From Planctomycetaceae bacterium (GTDB taxonomy: Bacteria; Planctomycetota; Planctomycetia; Pirellulales; Pirellulaceae): 30,513 nucleotides of DNA. Below are positions 7,763 through 16,691 of the stretch, piece after piece. The stretch lies in assembly GCA_012965455.1 (NCBI GenBank), contig DTSG01000274.1, positions 1 through 30,513 of the forward strand, in the 5' to 3' direction. Position 1 is the stretch's first letter. Every line of letters begins with the position of its first letter. A model generated the notes under the pieces. It did no database searches and was not told where the DNA came from. It worked only from the letters and a program-made list of their open reading frames with translations. The translations under genes were made by a program, and so were the position numbers.

Positions 7763-9412
7763 ATGAATAACAAAAATGGCTTGGAATTGTGCAATCGCCA
7801 CTTTGGCCAAGCACATTATCTCTTAGACAGGAACGAATTTGTGCTCAATAAAGTTGATATTGTTTACCTAGACGCTGAGGACAATATTTGTGTAGCAGCC
7901 CGCGATTTAACTGCCGGACACACCCTAGAAATCGCCGGTCAACATTTTAGTCTGCAACAAGACATCCGCATTGGTCACAAAATTGCTGTCACTGACATTG
8001 CAAACGATTCACCCGTTTTCAAATATGGCCAGCCCATCGGCATAACGACCGAGCCTGTGTCTCCTGGACAATGGGTTCATATTCACAATGTGCGATACGA
8101 CGCCCCTGAAGGCAATTATGAAAAGGCGACCCAACACCCCCCTGCTCCGCAACCAATAACCGACCGCACATTTATGGGTTACCGGCGAGCGAACGGTACC
8201 GTCGGCACACGCAATTATATCGGGATTCTTGCCTCCGTGAATTGTTCCGCTACAGTCGCGCGGTATATCGCCAGACACTTCACCGACGAACTATTACTGG
8301 AATATCCTAACATTGACGGTGTCGTTGCATTCTCTCACGGAGAAGGCTGTGCCATGGAATTTGGTGGCCTGCGGCATGAGATGTTGAATCGCGTGATGGG
8401 TGGAATCGCGCGGCATCCAAATATCGGCGGGTATTTGATCGTGGGACTGGGGTGCGAGCAGGGCACCATTGGTTATCTAGTGGAAAGCCAAAACCTCGTA
8501 CAAATTGATGGGTTCGTAGATTCAGGCGACGCCGGAAATACTACGCAACAACGCACTGGACCGCCAACCCTCAGTATGCAAGACCATGGCGGTACCGTAC
8601 AAACCGTTGAGTTAGGAATTGAGCAAGTCAAGAAACTGCTACCGTTAGCGAATGCCATAGAGCGCGAAGAAATACCAGCCAGCGAAATTATATTGGGATT
8701 AGAATGTGGCGGTTCCGACGGCAACTCGGGGGTCACCGCTAACCCCGCATTAGGTGTGGCTAGCGACATGCTTGTTGCCTGTGGCGGCACAGCCGTGCTA
8801 TCAGAAATGCCTGAAGTCTATGGTGCTGAACATTTATTAACCATACGGTCACGCAATGAAGAAGTGGCGGACAAGTTAATCGAGCGGATTCGCTGGTGGG
8901 AATGGTATACCGAATTGTTTGGCGAGAGCATTAACAACAATCCCTCGGTAGGAAACAAAGAGGGCGGACTGACAACGATTACCGAAAAATCGTTGGGGGC
9001 TATCGCCAAAGGTGGCTCGACGGTTCTCGAAGCCGTTTACGAATATGCTCAACCGATTAAGCAACGAGGCTTCGTCTTAATGGACACACCTGGGTTTGAC
9101 CCCGCCAGTGTTACAGGAATGGTTGCCGGTGGAGCCAATGTCGTTGTATTTACGACCGGTCGCGGTAGCTGCTTTGGCTGCAAACCAACGCCCTCCATTA
9201 AGGTGTCGTCAAACACGCCAATGTTTGAGCGGATGAAAGACGATATGGACCTCGATGCAGGAACCATTTTAGCAGGCCGCACATTAGAAGAAGTTGGTAG
9301 CGATATCTTTGATGAGATTTTGGCCGTTGCTAGTGGTAAAAAAACGCGCAGTGAAATCCATGGCATGGGCGAAGATGAATTTGTACCCTGGACGGTCGGG
9401 GCTCAGTTGTAA
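7763..9412 (+). CDS. uxaA: Altronate dehydratase family protein (UxaA)
   Basis: This 549-residue protein has an N-terminal SAF-type domain (about residues 28-112, ending SPGQWVHIHNV) joined to the large UxaA/GarD catalytic domain. That domain is marked by GYRRANGTVGTRNYI, FSHGEGCAMEFGG, GLGCEQ, LECGGSDGNSG (from about residue 313) and GRGSCFGCKPTPSIKV (from about 466). The family dehydrates D-altronate or related sugar acids to 2-keto-3-deoxy acids, using Fe2+ or Mn2+. The length is somewhat above the 495 or so of the E. coli enzyme because of an N-terminal extension of about 28 residues. No uxaB, uxaC or KDG kinase lies nearby, so the exact sugar acid cannot be named. It is the first gene of the plus-strand block, and lpxK follows after 45 bases. 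Confidence 0.9.
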   Translation: MNNKNGLELCNRHFGQAHYLLDRNEFVLNKVDIVYLDAEDNICVAARDLTAGHTLEIAGQHFSLQQDIRIGHKIAVTDIANDSPVFKYGQPIGITTEPVSPGQWVHIHNVRYDAPEGNYEKATQHPPAPQPITDRTFMGYRRANGTVGTRNYIGILASVNCSATVARYIARHFTDELLLEYPNIDGVVAFSHGEGCAMEFGGLRHEMLNRVMGGIARHPNIGGYLIVGLGCEQGTIGYLVESQNLVQIDGFVDSGDAGNTTQQRTGPPTLSMQDHGGTVQTVELGIEQVKKLLPLANAIEREEIPASEIILGLECGGSDGNSGVTANPALGVASDMLVACGGTAVLSEMPEVYGAEHLLTIRSRNEEVADKLIERIRWWEWYTELFGESINNNPSVGNKEGGLTTITEKSLGAIAKGGSTVLEAVYEYAQPIKQRGFVLMDTPGFDPASVTGMVAGGANVVVFTTGRGSCFGCKPTPSIKVSSNTPMFERMKDDMDLDAGTILAGRTLEEVGSDIFDEILAVASGKKTRSEIHGMGEDEFVPWTVGAQL

Positions 9413-9457
9413 CGCCACGGTTCAATGCCAAGTCGTCCCAACAAGAATTAACGATTC

Positions 9458-10513
9458 GTGAAATATTTTGACATCATCAGTAGCCGCTCTCGATCACCAC
9501 TAGCAATGCTTGCTCGCGCGGGTCTCCAGTTATTAGCCATTCCCTACGGCATCGTTATTTATTGTCGAAATCAGCGGTTCGATAAACAAAGCTCGGCGTC
9601 CACTGAAATATCAATCCCTGTCATTAGCGTGGGAAACATCACCACCGGTGGCACTGGCAAAACACCGCTGGTCGAGTTCATCGCGCGATATTTGCGACAA
9701 CAGCAGATTCGTGTGACTATCGTAAGTCGCGGCTATGGCTCTCAAGAGGGTAAACCCAATGACGAGGCGCTGGAATTAGAACGAAAACTTCCGGACGTGC
9801 CTCACTTACAGAATCCGGATCGAGTGGCGGCCGCACGCACGGCCATCGCTGAATTCGAAGCCCAGTTGATATTGCTGGATGACGCGTTTCAACACCGGCG
9901 GATCAAGCGTGACCTAGATATTGTATTAATCGACGCCACCTGCCCTTTCGGCTATGGGCACCTATTTCCCCGCGGATTGCTTCGTGAACCCCTACGCAAT
10001 CTAAAACGCGCAGACCTGATTGCCATAACGCGGGTTGATCAAATAAGTACAGAACAATGCCAGAAGCTGGAAAAACAAATCCAACGCTTTAATGCATCGG
10101 CGGATATCGTTTCGTTTTCGCATGCAATTACTGGTATTGAAAACAATAGCGGTACACAACAGGAACTATCACATATCAGCGGGAAACGCGTTGTCGCATT
10201 TTGCGGAATTGGAAATCCCCAAGTATTTCAAGACCTGCTAGTACAACAAGGTCTGCATGTAGTCCATTTTGAAAGTTTCGCGGATCACCATGATTATCAG
10301 CGCACGGACATCCAGCGATTAGTAAAATTAGCAGAGACTCATCAAACAACCACCTTTATTTGCACGCACAAAGATCTCGTTAAAATTCAGGTTGACCACC
10401 TGGGACTCGCTGAACTTTGGGCCTTGAGTGTTGCCCTTACCCCTACATGCGGAGCGCACGAATTCACTTCGGCTCTAGACACAATTATCACCACGATTCC
10501 AACAGATGAGTGA
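9458..10513 (+). CDS. lpxK: Tetraacyldisaccharide 4'-kinase
   Basis: LpxK phosphorylates the 4' position of the lipid A disaccharide precursor at the cytoplasmic face of the inner membrane. The 351-residue protein begins with GTG (no better ATG fits) and has a hydrophobic N-terminal segment (about residues 13-36). A Walker A-type GNITTGGTGKTP follows at 60-71 after VISVGN, then SRGYGS near 90 and the characteristic LDDAFQHRRIKRDLDIVLID near 145-165. The length is normal. Its presence implies a lipid A pathway and therefore an LPS-type outer membrane, which many planctomycetes encode. It overlaps the next gene (a short-chain dehydrogenase) by four bases if that gene uses its GTG, which indicates translational coupling. 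Confidence 0.95.
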   Translation: MKYFDIISSRSRSPLAMLARAGLQLLAIPYGIVIYCRNQRFDKQSSASTEISIPVISVGNITTGGTGKTPLVEFIARYLRQQQIRVTIVSRGYGSQEGKPNDEALELERKLPDVPHLQNPDRVAAARTAIAEFEAQLILLDDAFQHRRIKRDLDIVLIDATCPFGYGHLFPRGLLREPLRNLKRADLIAITRVDQISTEQCQKLEKQIQRFNASADIVSFSHAITGIENNSGTQQELSHISGKRVVAFCGIGNPQVFQDLLVQQGLHVVHFESFADHHDYQRTDIQRLVKLAETHQTTTFICTHKDLVKIQVDHLGLAELWALSVALTPTCGAHEFTSALDTIITTIPTDE

Positions 10514-11289
10514 CATCCATGTCGACGACTATATTATCTGAAGCACCCGTATTAATAATTGGAGCGACATCAGGAATTGCCCAAGCAGTTGCCCATCGAC
10601 TCGCGAGCCAAGAGACACCGTTAGTATTAGCAGCACGCAACGATAGTGAACTGCAAGCCATCGCCAATGATCTCAAAATTCGATACGAAATTTGCGTCAA
10701 GACAGTTATCTTCGAAGCTTTAGATTTTGAAAATCATCAGAAGTTCATCGAAACTTGCTGGTCCGAGGCGGAGTGCGATATGCAAGGCGTTGTCGTTTGC
10801 TATGGTTCGCTGCCCGATCAGAAAGCAGCGGAAGCCGATTGGTCAATTGCCCAACAGGCACTTGATATTAACTTTACCTCGGCCGTGTCCCTGCTGGAAA
10901 AACTTGCTGCAAAATTTATAGTTCAAGGTCACGGTGGATACCTCACTGTCGTTTCGTCCGTTGCGGGTGATCGAGGGCGACAAAGCAATTACATCTATGG
11001 CGCGGCCAAAGGTGGGTTGAGCATTTATTTGCAAGGATTACGTAACCGCCTCTACCACGATGATATTCATGTTTTAACGGTAAAGCCTGGGTTTGTTTAT
11101 ACCGCAATGACGGCCGCGGTATTAAATGAAAAGTCACCGTTAGTGGCTTCTGCAGATCAAGTCGCTCGAGATATCTGTCGTGCTATTGCCAAACGCAAAA
11201 ACGTAATTTACACCCGCTGGTTTTGGCGGTGCATCATGTCCATCATCAAAAAAATCCCTGAATGGAAATTCAAACGTATGAAAATGTGA
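10510..11289 (+). CDS. Short-chain dehydrogenase/reductase (classical SDR)
   Basis: The protein has 259 residues and a Rossmann fold. The cofactor loop reads GATSGIAQAVA (about 18-28), with the sheet LVLAARN next. The catalytic set is Ser150 (in VVSSVAG), Tyr163 and Lys167 (YGAAK). It should oxidise or reduce a hydroxyl/keto group with NAD(P). The glycine pattern and the KPGFVYTAMTA segment after the active site recall the reductases of the DprE2-like group, but the substrate cannot be read from sequence. Translation can begin at the GTG at 10510, which overlaps the lpxK stop (GTGA), or at the ATG at 10519. Either start gives the same fold. The coupling to lpxK suggests, without proving, a role in envelope lipid or sugar modification. 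Confidence 0.88.
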   Translation: MTSMSTTILSEAPVLIIGATSGIAQAVAHRLASQETPLVLAARNDSELQAIANDLKIRYEICVKTVIFEALDFENHQKFIETCWSEAECDMQGVVVCYGSLPDQKAAEADWSIAQQALDINFTSAVSLLEKLAAKFIVQGHGGYLTVVSSVAGDRGRQSNYIYGAAKGGLSIYLQGLRNRLYHDDIHVLTVKPGFVYTAMTAAVLNEKSPLVASADQVARDICRAIAKRKNVIYTRWFWRCIMSIIKKIPEWKFKRMKM

Positions 11290-11383
11290 ATTCGAGCCTG
11301 TTTTTCTCATATCTGGGCGGTCATTTGCAAGCAAAATTACTTAGAAACCTATACTGTAAACGCCGATACTACTCATATGCGCA

Positions 11384-11389
11384 TATAAT
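11384..11389 (+). promoter_or_regulatory. TATAAT -10-like box before the DUF4175-like gene
   Basis: A perfect TATAAT lies 50 bases before the ATG at 11440, in an AT-rich 150-base spacer between the SDR gene and the membrane protein gene. No good -35 hexamer is present at 16-18 bases upstream, so the call is weak. Confidence 0.22.
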
Positions 11390-11439
11390 AGCAGCTGAAG
11401 TACTTTTCCAACCAAACCAATCCAACTTCGAATCATCTT

Positions 11440-12762
11440 ATGGCCACTGGTTCTATCTCAACAAATGCTAGCACGGACACCGCAGCAGACACGGTACAAA
11501 TCGCCGATGTCTTATCTGCAAATTGTCGAAGGTTGAAATTAACCGAAGTAGGCATCGCCGCCAGTCGCTTTGCTCTCGTTGCTACCGGACTACTACTGTT
11601 AGCATTTGTCATCGACCATTGGGCCTATCTAATTCACACTTCCGCGTCGCTCGGATCGTTGGGACGCTGGATATTCTTCTTGGCACTTGCAATCGTATTT
11701 CCAATCGTGCTTGCCAAACAGACCGTGCAACATGTCCGCCGTAAATTCAACCCTTTATTCGCTGCCCAGCAAATCGAAATAGACTCTCCGGAAATCAAGA
11801 ACAGCGTTAGTAATTTTTGGCAACTACGAGCACTTTCCACCCACGTCCACCCCTCGATTCAACAAGCAATGGCGGCGCGAGCCAACCTAGACCTGACCAA
11901 TGACCGGATTCAGGATGGAATCGACAATCGCTCGCTTTCACAATGGGGCTACGCTGGGCTCGCTACTTTGGCACTGACCGCAATTTATTTCGCGTGGATG
12001 CCACAGCCATCAATGCAAACAATCCATCGCATTTTGATTCCGTGGGATTCGGTTGCTCGACCGTCTGAAATAACCATCAGCAATATTTTCCCTGGAGATG
12101 TTGAAGCCCAATATGGCGATGCACTACAAGTCACAGCGGAAGTGGACGGTCTAGATGATGATGAGCCCGTTCGATTGTTTTATCGCGCTGCAAACGGCAG
12201 CTCTACCGGACAACATATATTGATGACTCCCCGCGCGGGCACCTCCATCTTTGCCGCAACGATTGCCGACAATGAACCTGGGATCCAACAGTCAATGCAG
12301 TATTGGATTGTCGCTGGCGAACCAACTAAACGAACGGCTCAATCCAATATATTCCAAATCACCGCAGTCGCTACACCCCACATTCAAATTCAGTCAATCC
12401 AATACACTTATCCTGCTTACACACAACTGCCTCCAACAATCGTGACAGATAGATTTAATATCGACGCGGTTGAAGGAACAGAACTCACAATCAAAGCGGA
12501 ATCTAACCAAGTGATTGAAACTGCGTCTCTTTATCTGTTCCGACCCAACACAGCTGAACCAACAAAACGCACCGCGACTCAAATACAAAACAACTCCCGG
12601 AGTTTTCACATTTTGAAATCGTATTTTCAACCGCCGAGGGTAAAACCACGTCGGAGCCAATTCGCTATGGCATTCGAGTCCAAGCCGACGTTGCACCGGA
12701 AATTACCATTGAATCGCCCACTGTTAATGAACTTGAAGCCGGCCCCATCCAGCTCCCACTGA
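11440..12762 (+). CDS. DUF4175-like large membrane protein, N-terminal part (frame broken near 12600)
   Basis: This is the 5' part of a single gene that runs to 14645. Three transmembrane segments are visible (about residues 44-66, 78-95 and 171-187). After them comes a periplasmic beta-rich part containing repeated strand patterns of the kind seen in planctomycete DUF4175-like proteins (for example LQVTAEVDGLDDDEPVRLFYR). The frame is open to 12762, but from about residue 388 the peptide becomes proline/arginine-rich and unlike the family. The natural continuation (FEIVFSTAEGKTTSEPIRYG) appears in the frame one base back. The end at 12762 is therefore an artefact of a one-base loss, either a real mutation or a sequence error. 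Function is unknown; related proteins often sit near envelope or BatA-like genes. With the shift repaired the product is about 1068 residues. Confidence 0.75.
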   Translation: MATGSISTNASTDTAADTVQIADVLSANCRRLKLTEVGIAASRFALVATGLLLLAFVIDHWAYLIHTSASLGSLGRWIFFLALAIVFPIVLAKQTVQHVRRKFNPLFAAQQIEIDSPEIKNSVSNFWQLRALSTHVHPSIQQAMAARANLDLTNDRIQDGIDNRSLSQWGYAGLATLALTAIYFAWMPQPSMQTIHRILIPWDSVARPSEITISNIFPGDVEAQYGDALQVTAEVDGLDDDEPVRLFYRAANGSSTGQHILMTPRAGTSIFAATIADNEPGIQQSMQYWIVAGEPTKRTAQSNIFQITAVATPHIQIQSIQYTYPAYTQLPPTIVTDRFNIDAVEGTELTIKAESNQVIETASLYLFRPNTAEPTKRTATQIQNNSRSFHILKSYFQPPRVKPRRSQFAMAFESKPTLHRKLPLNRPLLMNLKPAPSSSH

Positions 12763-14645
12763 ACCAAAACCTTAAAATCCAGTTTCAGGCGCATGACCCA
12801 GATTATGGACTCGAGCAAATTGATTTCGTAATTCAGCATGGCGACCAGCAATCGATAACTAAATCGTTGTTTCATCACGCTCAGGGTAGTCAGGACGTTA
12901 TTCGCAAAAATGTGGTTTTCAATCCTCAAACATTGAAAATTCCCGTGGGTAGTCGAGTCATCCTTTTTGCCAATGCTTCTGATAACCGACGGATTTCAGC
13001 GCGACCAGAACCCAATGTAAGTTCGTCGGAACATTTGGTGATCCACATTGTCGAACCTGATAAAAATGGAAATTCCTCTGATGCCACTAACAATGGTGGT
13101 AACGTCGACAGCGCGCAAACTGACAATCCTGATCAACCAAATCCTCCCGATCAAAACGACTCTCAGTCCGATGATATGCCTGAGACCAGCGATGGCAACC
13201 AAGGGGAATCAACGACTGGCCAAGATGGCACAGGTGGAGGCGCAGGTTCAGAGGGCGAAGCATCCGAGGGCGAGGGTGGAAGCAGCGGTGACGGCCAACG
13301 AACCGATAAGCCGGAGAATCCTAATGGCGACCAAAATGGCCCCACACCCAACGCCCAAGGCGACATGGGTAATCCCAGCGAAAATCCGAAAACTGGCAAT
13401 CAGTCTTCCGAGTCTGGTGAAGATGGCGGTGAATCCAAGCCGAGCGAAGGTGAACCAACTGGGGAAAATATGAACGACCCAACAAATGGTAACACTGGGG
13501 ATCAAGGTAATCCGAACGAACAACAGAATCAGGGCGATCTTGACACTGGCAATGATACTGAAATTGGCACTGGTGACAGTTCCTCAGGTACACCAACAGG
13601 CGAACAGGGCGATCAGTCCAATCAAAAGGACAGCCCTGAACAAGAAACGCAGGGAGCGAAAAACGAAGACTTACATGACGGTGAGATTTTCGAACGCACA
13701 TTGAAACACATGCGAGAAAATCAAGTATCCCAAGAAAATAAACCACCCATGAACCCCGCGGCGGAGGATGGTACGAATTCGGACAACACGCAAATTCAAA
13801 AAGACCCCCAAGAAACTCAATCACCTAATGATGCAGACAATCCCAATAACAATCCAAATAATCAGCGACCACCTACCGAGCAAGAAAATAACACCCCCAA
13901 TGGTCAGGAAACTCCCATGGAAGGAGGACCAGGGGAAACAACAGATGTTGATTCCAACTCTGCCAACCCACCGGAAACATCTGAGAATCCAGCGACGTCT
14001 CAAAGTGACACAAATAACCCATCCACTGATCCAGCCAGCGACACAGGAGGATCCGGTACATCCGCCAAGACACTTGGCGCAACGGATGGCCCAGAAGAAT
14101 CCACAGACGGGTCTCAGCAGCAACCAGATAACACGGGACAACAAACATCCAACGGATTCGCTGAAATCGACGGGTCAAAGGGGACAGGTCAAGAAAGTGA
14201 AACCGCTGGCGGGCCACTCAATGACCCCAACAATCAACTTGAACAATCAAAAATGGATAAGACGCTGACGGAGCAAGAATTGGCAGATTTACAGTACACT
14301 CGCAAAGCAACCGACTTGGCACTGCAATATTTAAAAGACAAACAGCACGACCCCGATCAGCAACTGCTTGATGATCTAGGCATCACCGCCGAACAAATGC
14401 GAGAAATGATCACTCGTTATGAAAAACTCAATAGAGACAAAACTCCACAAGGCCAACAAACCTTAGACGAATCGTTACGAGCACTTGGTTTGCGATCTTC
14501 TAAGAACCAAACACCTCGCACGGTAAACGTGCAGTCTGAAAATGTAACCGGTGTTCGTAACACGGGCGTAGTGTCGGGACTACCCGCTGATCTCCGCCAG
14601 AAATTTCGCTCGTTCCGTAAAGGCACAAACGTGTCGGACGAATAA
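12600..14645 (+). CDS. DUF4175-like large membrane protein, C-terminal part (continues from the 11440 gene)
   Basis: This frame is open from 12558 to 14645. It carries the rest of the protein begun at 11440: beta-rich sequence (YGIRVQADVAPEITIESPTV, FQAHDPDYGLEQIDFVIQHG), then about 400 residues very rich in Asn, Asp, Gly, Ser, Glu, Gln and Pro (roughly 13060-14250). A helical C-terminus follows (TEQELADLQYTRKATDLALQ, LADLRQKFRSF-like sequence). The only start-like codon near the front is a TTG at 12867 inside conserved sequence, so independent translation is unlikely. The disordered region is typical of planctomycete members and is probably outside the cytoplasm. It may span the periplasm or bind cell-envelope polymers, but that is inference. 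No ABC or MoxR-type partner gene is next to it; nadB follows after 291 bases. Confidence 0.72.
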   Translation, partial: EFSHFEIVFSTAEGKTTSEPIRYGIRVQADVAPEITIESPTVNELEAGPIQLPLNQNLKIQFQAHDPDYGLEQIDFVIQHGDQQSITKSLFHHAQGSQDVIRKNVVFNPQTLKIPVGSRVILFANASDNRRISARPEPNVSSSEHLVIHIVEPDKNGNSSDATNNGGNVDSAQTDNPDQPNPPDQNDSQSDDMPETSDGNQGESTTGQDGTGGGAGSEGEASEGEGGSSGDGQRTDKPENPNGDQNGPTPNAQGDMGNPSENPKTGNQSSESGEDGGESKPSEGEPTGENMNDPTNGNTGDQGNPNEQQNQGDLDTGNDTEIGTGDSSSGTPTGEQGDQSNQKDSPEQETQGAKNEDLHDGEIFERTLKHMRENQVSQENKPPMNPAAEDGTNSDNTQIQKDPQETQSPNDADNPNNNPNNQRPPTEQENNTPNGQETPMEGGPGETTDVDSNSANPPETSENPATSQSDTNNPSTDPASDTGGSGTSAKTLGATDGPEESTDGSQQQPDNTGQQTSNGFAEIDGSKGTGQESETAGGPLNDPNNQLEQSKMDKTLTEQELADLQYTRKATDLALQYLKDKQHDPDQQLLDDLGITAEQMREMITRYEKLNRDKTPQGQQTLDESLRALGLRSSKNQTPRTVNVQSENVTGVRNTGVVSGLPADLRQKFRSFRKGTNVSDE

Positions 14646-14936
14646 AGGTCGGCGACTCGTAAGAACAATTTCGAATTGTCAGGAATGCCCTCCCCAGACC
14701 TTCATTTTTTAGCGGTTATCCAAGATCGGTTGTCTTCGGCCTACGCAATATTGGTAGCAAATTGACTCGGCTTCAGCGGGTAAACTCTCACTGCTTGAAA
14801 TTACGTATAATTTAGCCTGTCCGCCGTGTCTGCCGGACGCAAGAGGATGTAAACTTACATATATTACAAATTAATTAAATTTTAATAGTCTCCCCACGGC
14901 TCGACCACGCGCCCTTTCATTCACGTTTTTAGCAAC
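14646..14936. other. Intergenic spacer before nadB
   Basis: This is the largest gap in the window (291 bases). It contains a short ACAATT-TCG-AATTGT palindrome (14665-14679) right after the DUF4175-like gene, a lone TATAAT at 14806-14811 and an AT-rich stretch near 14850-14895. I see no open frame with a start and ribosome site, no tRNA and no strong terminator. It probably contains the nadB promoter. Confidence 0.5.
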
Positions 14937-16541
14937 ATGCCCAACAGTCAAACACGGTACTTAGTTCCATTTGACCCCAAAAAATTGATACATCGATTTA
15001 CGGATGTACTAATTATTGGTGGTGGATTAGCTGGCCTGCGGGCGGCCAATGCGGTCGCACCGGAAAACCAGGTGATATTAGTTACCAAAGAACAACTGCA
15101 ACAATCCAACAGCAACTATGCTCAGGGCGGAATTGCCAGTGTCACGCACCCCGACGACCATTTTGACAACCACGTGCAAGATACGCTAAAGGCTGGTGGC
15201 GACTTATGCAACCGCGATGTTGTCGAGATGGTCATTCGCGAAGCACCGCAACGAGTCGCTGAATTGGTGAGTTGGGGAACTTACTTCGATCAAAGCGATG
15301 GCAATCCGCTACTAGGTCGCGAAGGTGGACATAGTCATCATCGCATTCTTCATGCACTCGGAGATGCCACTGGTAAAGAGATCATCCGCGCAATGATTCA
15401 ATGGACGCAAAAACAAAGCAATATTCAAATAAGCGAAAATGCGTTTACCGTCGACTTACTAACTCACAACAACTCATGCCATGGCGCTTTGATATGGGAA
15501 AACGATCAACTGACCATGGTCTGGGCCAAGCAGACAATTCTCTGCACTGGAGGGTGCGGGCAACTTTATCGCGAGTCCACCAACCCCCAAGTTGCAACTG
15601 CCGATGGGCACGCCATGGCGTATCGCGCGGGAGCTGAATTGGCCGATATGGAGTTCATGCAATTCCACCCAACCGTTTTATATATCGCTGGCAGTAGTCG
15701 TAGCTTAATTACCGAAGCAATGCGTGGCGAAGGGGCCCATTTGGTTGACCAAGATGGATATCGCTTTATGCAGGAATATGACGACCGTGGCGAACTAGCA
15801 CCGCGGGACATCGTATCCCATGCGATCGTTCGTCAAATGAGTCAGAAACGACATCCCTGTGTTTATCTCGATTTATCACATCTTGATGCGGATTCTGTCT
15901 TAGAACGATTCCCTGGGATTGCTGAATCATGCAAGCAATTCGGCATCGATATCACCGCAGATAAAATTCCAGTCCGCCCAGGTGCACACTATATGATCGG
16001 TGGCGTCACGGTCGATCAACACGGGCAAACCAGCTTGGATGGATTATGGGCAGCGGGCGAAGTTACCAGCAGTGGGCTCCATGGGGCCAATCGCTTGGCA
16101 TCAAACAGCCTGCTCGAAAGCCTTGTCTATGGCGCTCATGCAGGCGCCGGTGCTTCACAACGCGCGGATCAAATGTCGCAACACTATGAAGTACTGCCGA
16201 TTCACAATGCCCAAGTCGAAGCTAATCTGGAATCATTGGACATTGCCGATATCACTAATTCGCTAAAAGGTCTGATGTGGCATAGTGCGGGCGTATTACG
16301 CAATGCGACGGATTTAGAAGATGCCCGAGTGACCATCCATCAATGGGAAAAGTATGTGTTAGCAGCACAAATGCCTGACAAAACTGGCTGGGAGCTACAA
16401 AACATGCTTACTGTCGCCCGTACAATGGTACAATCAGCTCTTACCAGAGAAGAGTCTCGTGGCGTACATTTAAGAATTGATTTTCCGGAAACTGATAATG
16501 CCCACTGGAATCAACATATTCAAGCTTCTCGAAACATCTAA
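14937..16541 (+). CDS. nadB: L-aspartate oxidase
   Basis: NadB oxidises L-aspartate to iminoaspartate with FAD, the first step of de novo NAD synthesis in the cytoplasm. The 534-residue protein has the FAD-binding VLIIGGGLAGLRAANAV at about 24-40 and NYAQGGIASV in the flavin site. HSHHRILHALGDATGKEI, MEFMQFHPT and RGEGAHLVD follow. The catalytic GELAPRDIVSHAI is at about 284-296, and HYMIGGVTVDQHGQTSLDGL leads to the conserved AAGEVTSSGLHGANRLASNS. The length is normal. nadA and nadC are not in the window. The 291-base spacer before it holds an AT-rich stretch (14850-14890) but no clear promoter. The closest -10-like TATAAT, at 14806-14811, has no partner -35. Confidence 0.96.
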   Translation: MPNSQTRYLVPFDPKKLIHRFTDVLIIGGGLAGLRAANAVAPENQVILVTKEQLQQSNSNYAQGGIASVTHPDDHFDNHVQDTLKAGGDLCNRDVVEMVIREAPQRVAELVSWGTYFDQSDGNPLLGREGGHSHHRILHALGDATGKEIIRAMIQWTQKQSNIQISENAFTVDLLTHNNSCHGALIWENDQLTMVWAKQTILCTGGCGQLYRESTNPQVATADGHAMAYRAGAELADMEFMQFHPTVLYIAGSSRSLITEAMRGEGAHLVDQDGYRFMQEYDDRGELAPRDIVSHAIVRQMSQKRHPCVYLDLSHLDADSVLERFPGIAESCKQFGIDITADKIPVRPGAHYMIGGVTVDQHGQTSLDGLWAAGEVTSSGLHGANRLASNSLLESLVYGAHAGAGASQRADQMSQHYEVLPIHNAQVEANLESLDIADITNSLKGLMWHSAGVLRNATDLEDARVTIHQWEKYVLAAQMPDKTGWELQNMLTVARTMVQSALTREESRGVHLRIDFPETDNAHWNQHIQASRNI

Positions 16542-16591
16542 ATTCTGCAAACTAGCTTGGAATTGAGAACCGTTTCCTCTCCGCAGACGTA

Positions 16592-16620
16592 TTGAGACTT
16601 TGGCAGTTGCCTGTTTTAAT
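16592..16620 (+). promoter_or_regulatory. Candidate sigma70-type promoter for the ABC/Gld cluster
   Basis: TTGAGA (16592-16597) and TTTAAT (16615-16620) are separated by exactly 17 bases. Each box matches the consensus at 5 of 6 positions. It lies about 70 bases before the ABC ATPase start in a 150-base spacer after nadB, which fits a promoter for the three-gene cluster. Confidence 0.45.
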
Positions 16621-16691
16621 AAGATAGATAGCAAACCTTCATACACTGTACATTTCAACTAAGTAGCACTGTTTTTCAACAAGAATAACCA

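Noticed and set aside
12558..12640. Programmed -1 ribosomal frameshift site
   Set aside because: No canonical X XXY YYZ heptamer in the starting frame and no obvious following hairpin; a one-base loss is simpler.
13163..14217. Several long antisense or alternate-frame open stretches over the DUF4175-like gene
   Set aside because: They arise from the low-complexity codon pattern of the real gene; composition is repetitive and none has a recognisable domain.
12867..14645. An independent gene starting at the TTG at 12867
   Set aside because: Conserved sequence continues in the same frame well upstream of the TTG and joins naturally to the 11440 gene after a one-base correction.
14665..14679. 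ACAATT-TCG-AATTGT palindrome as a terminator
   Set aside because: The stem is only six mostly A-T pairs and no T-run follows.
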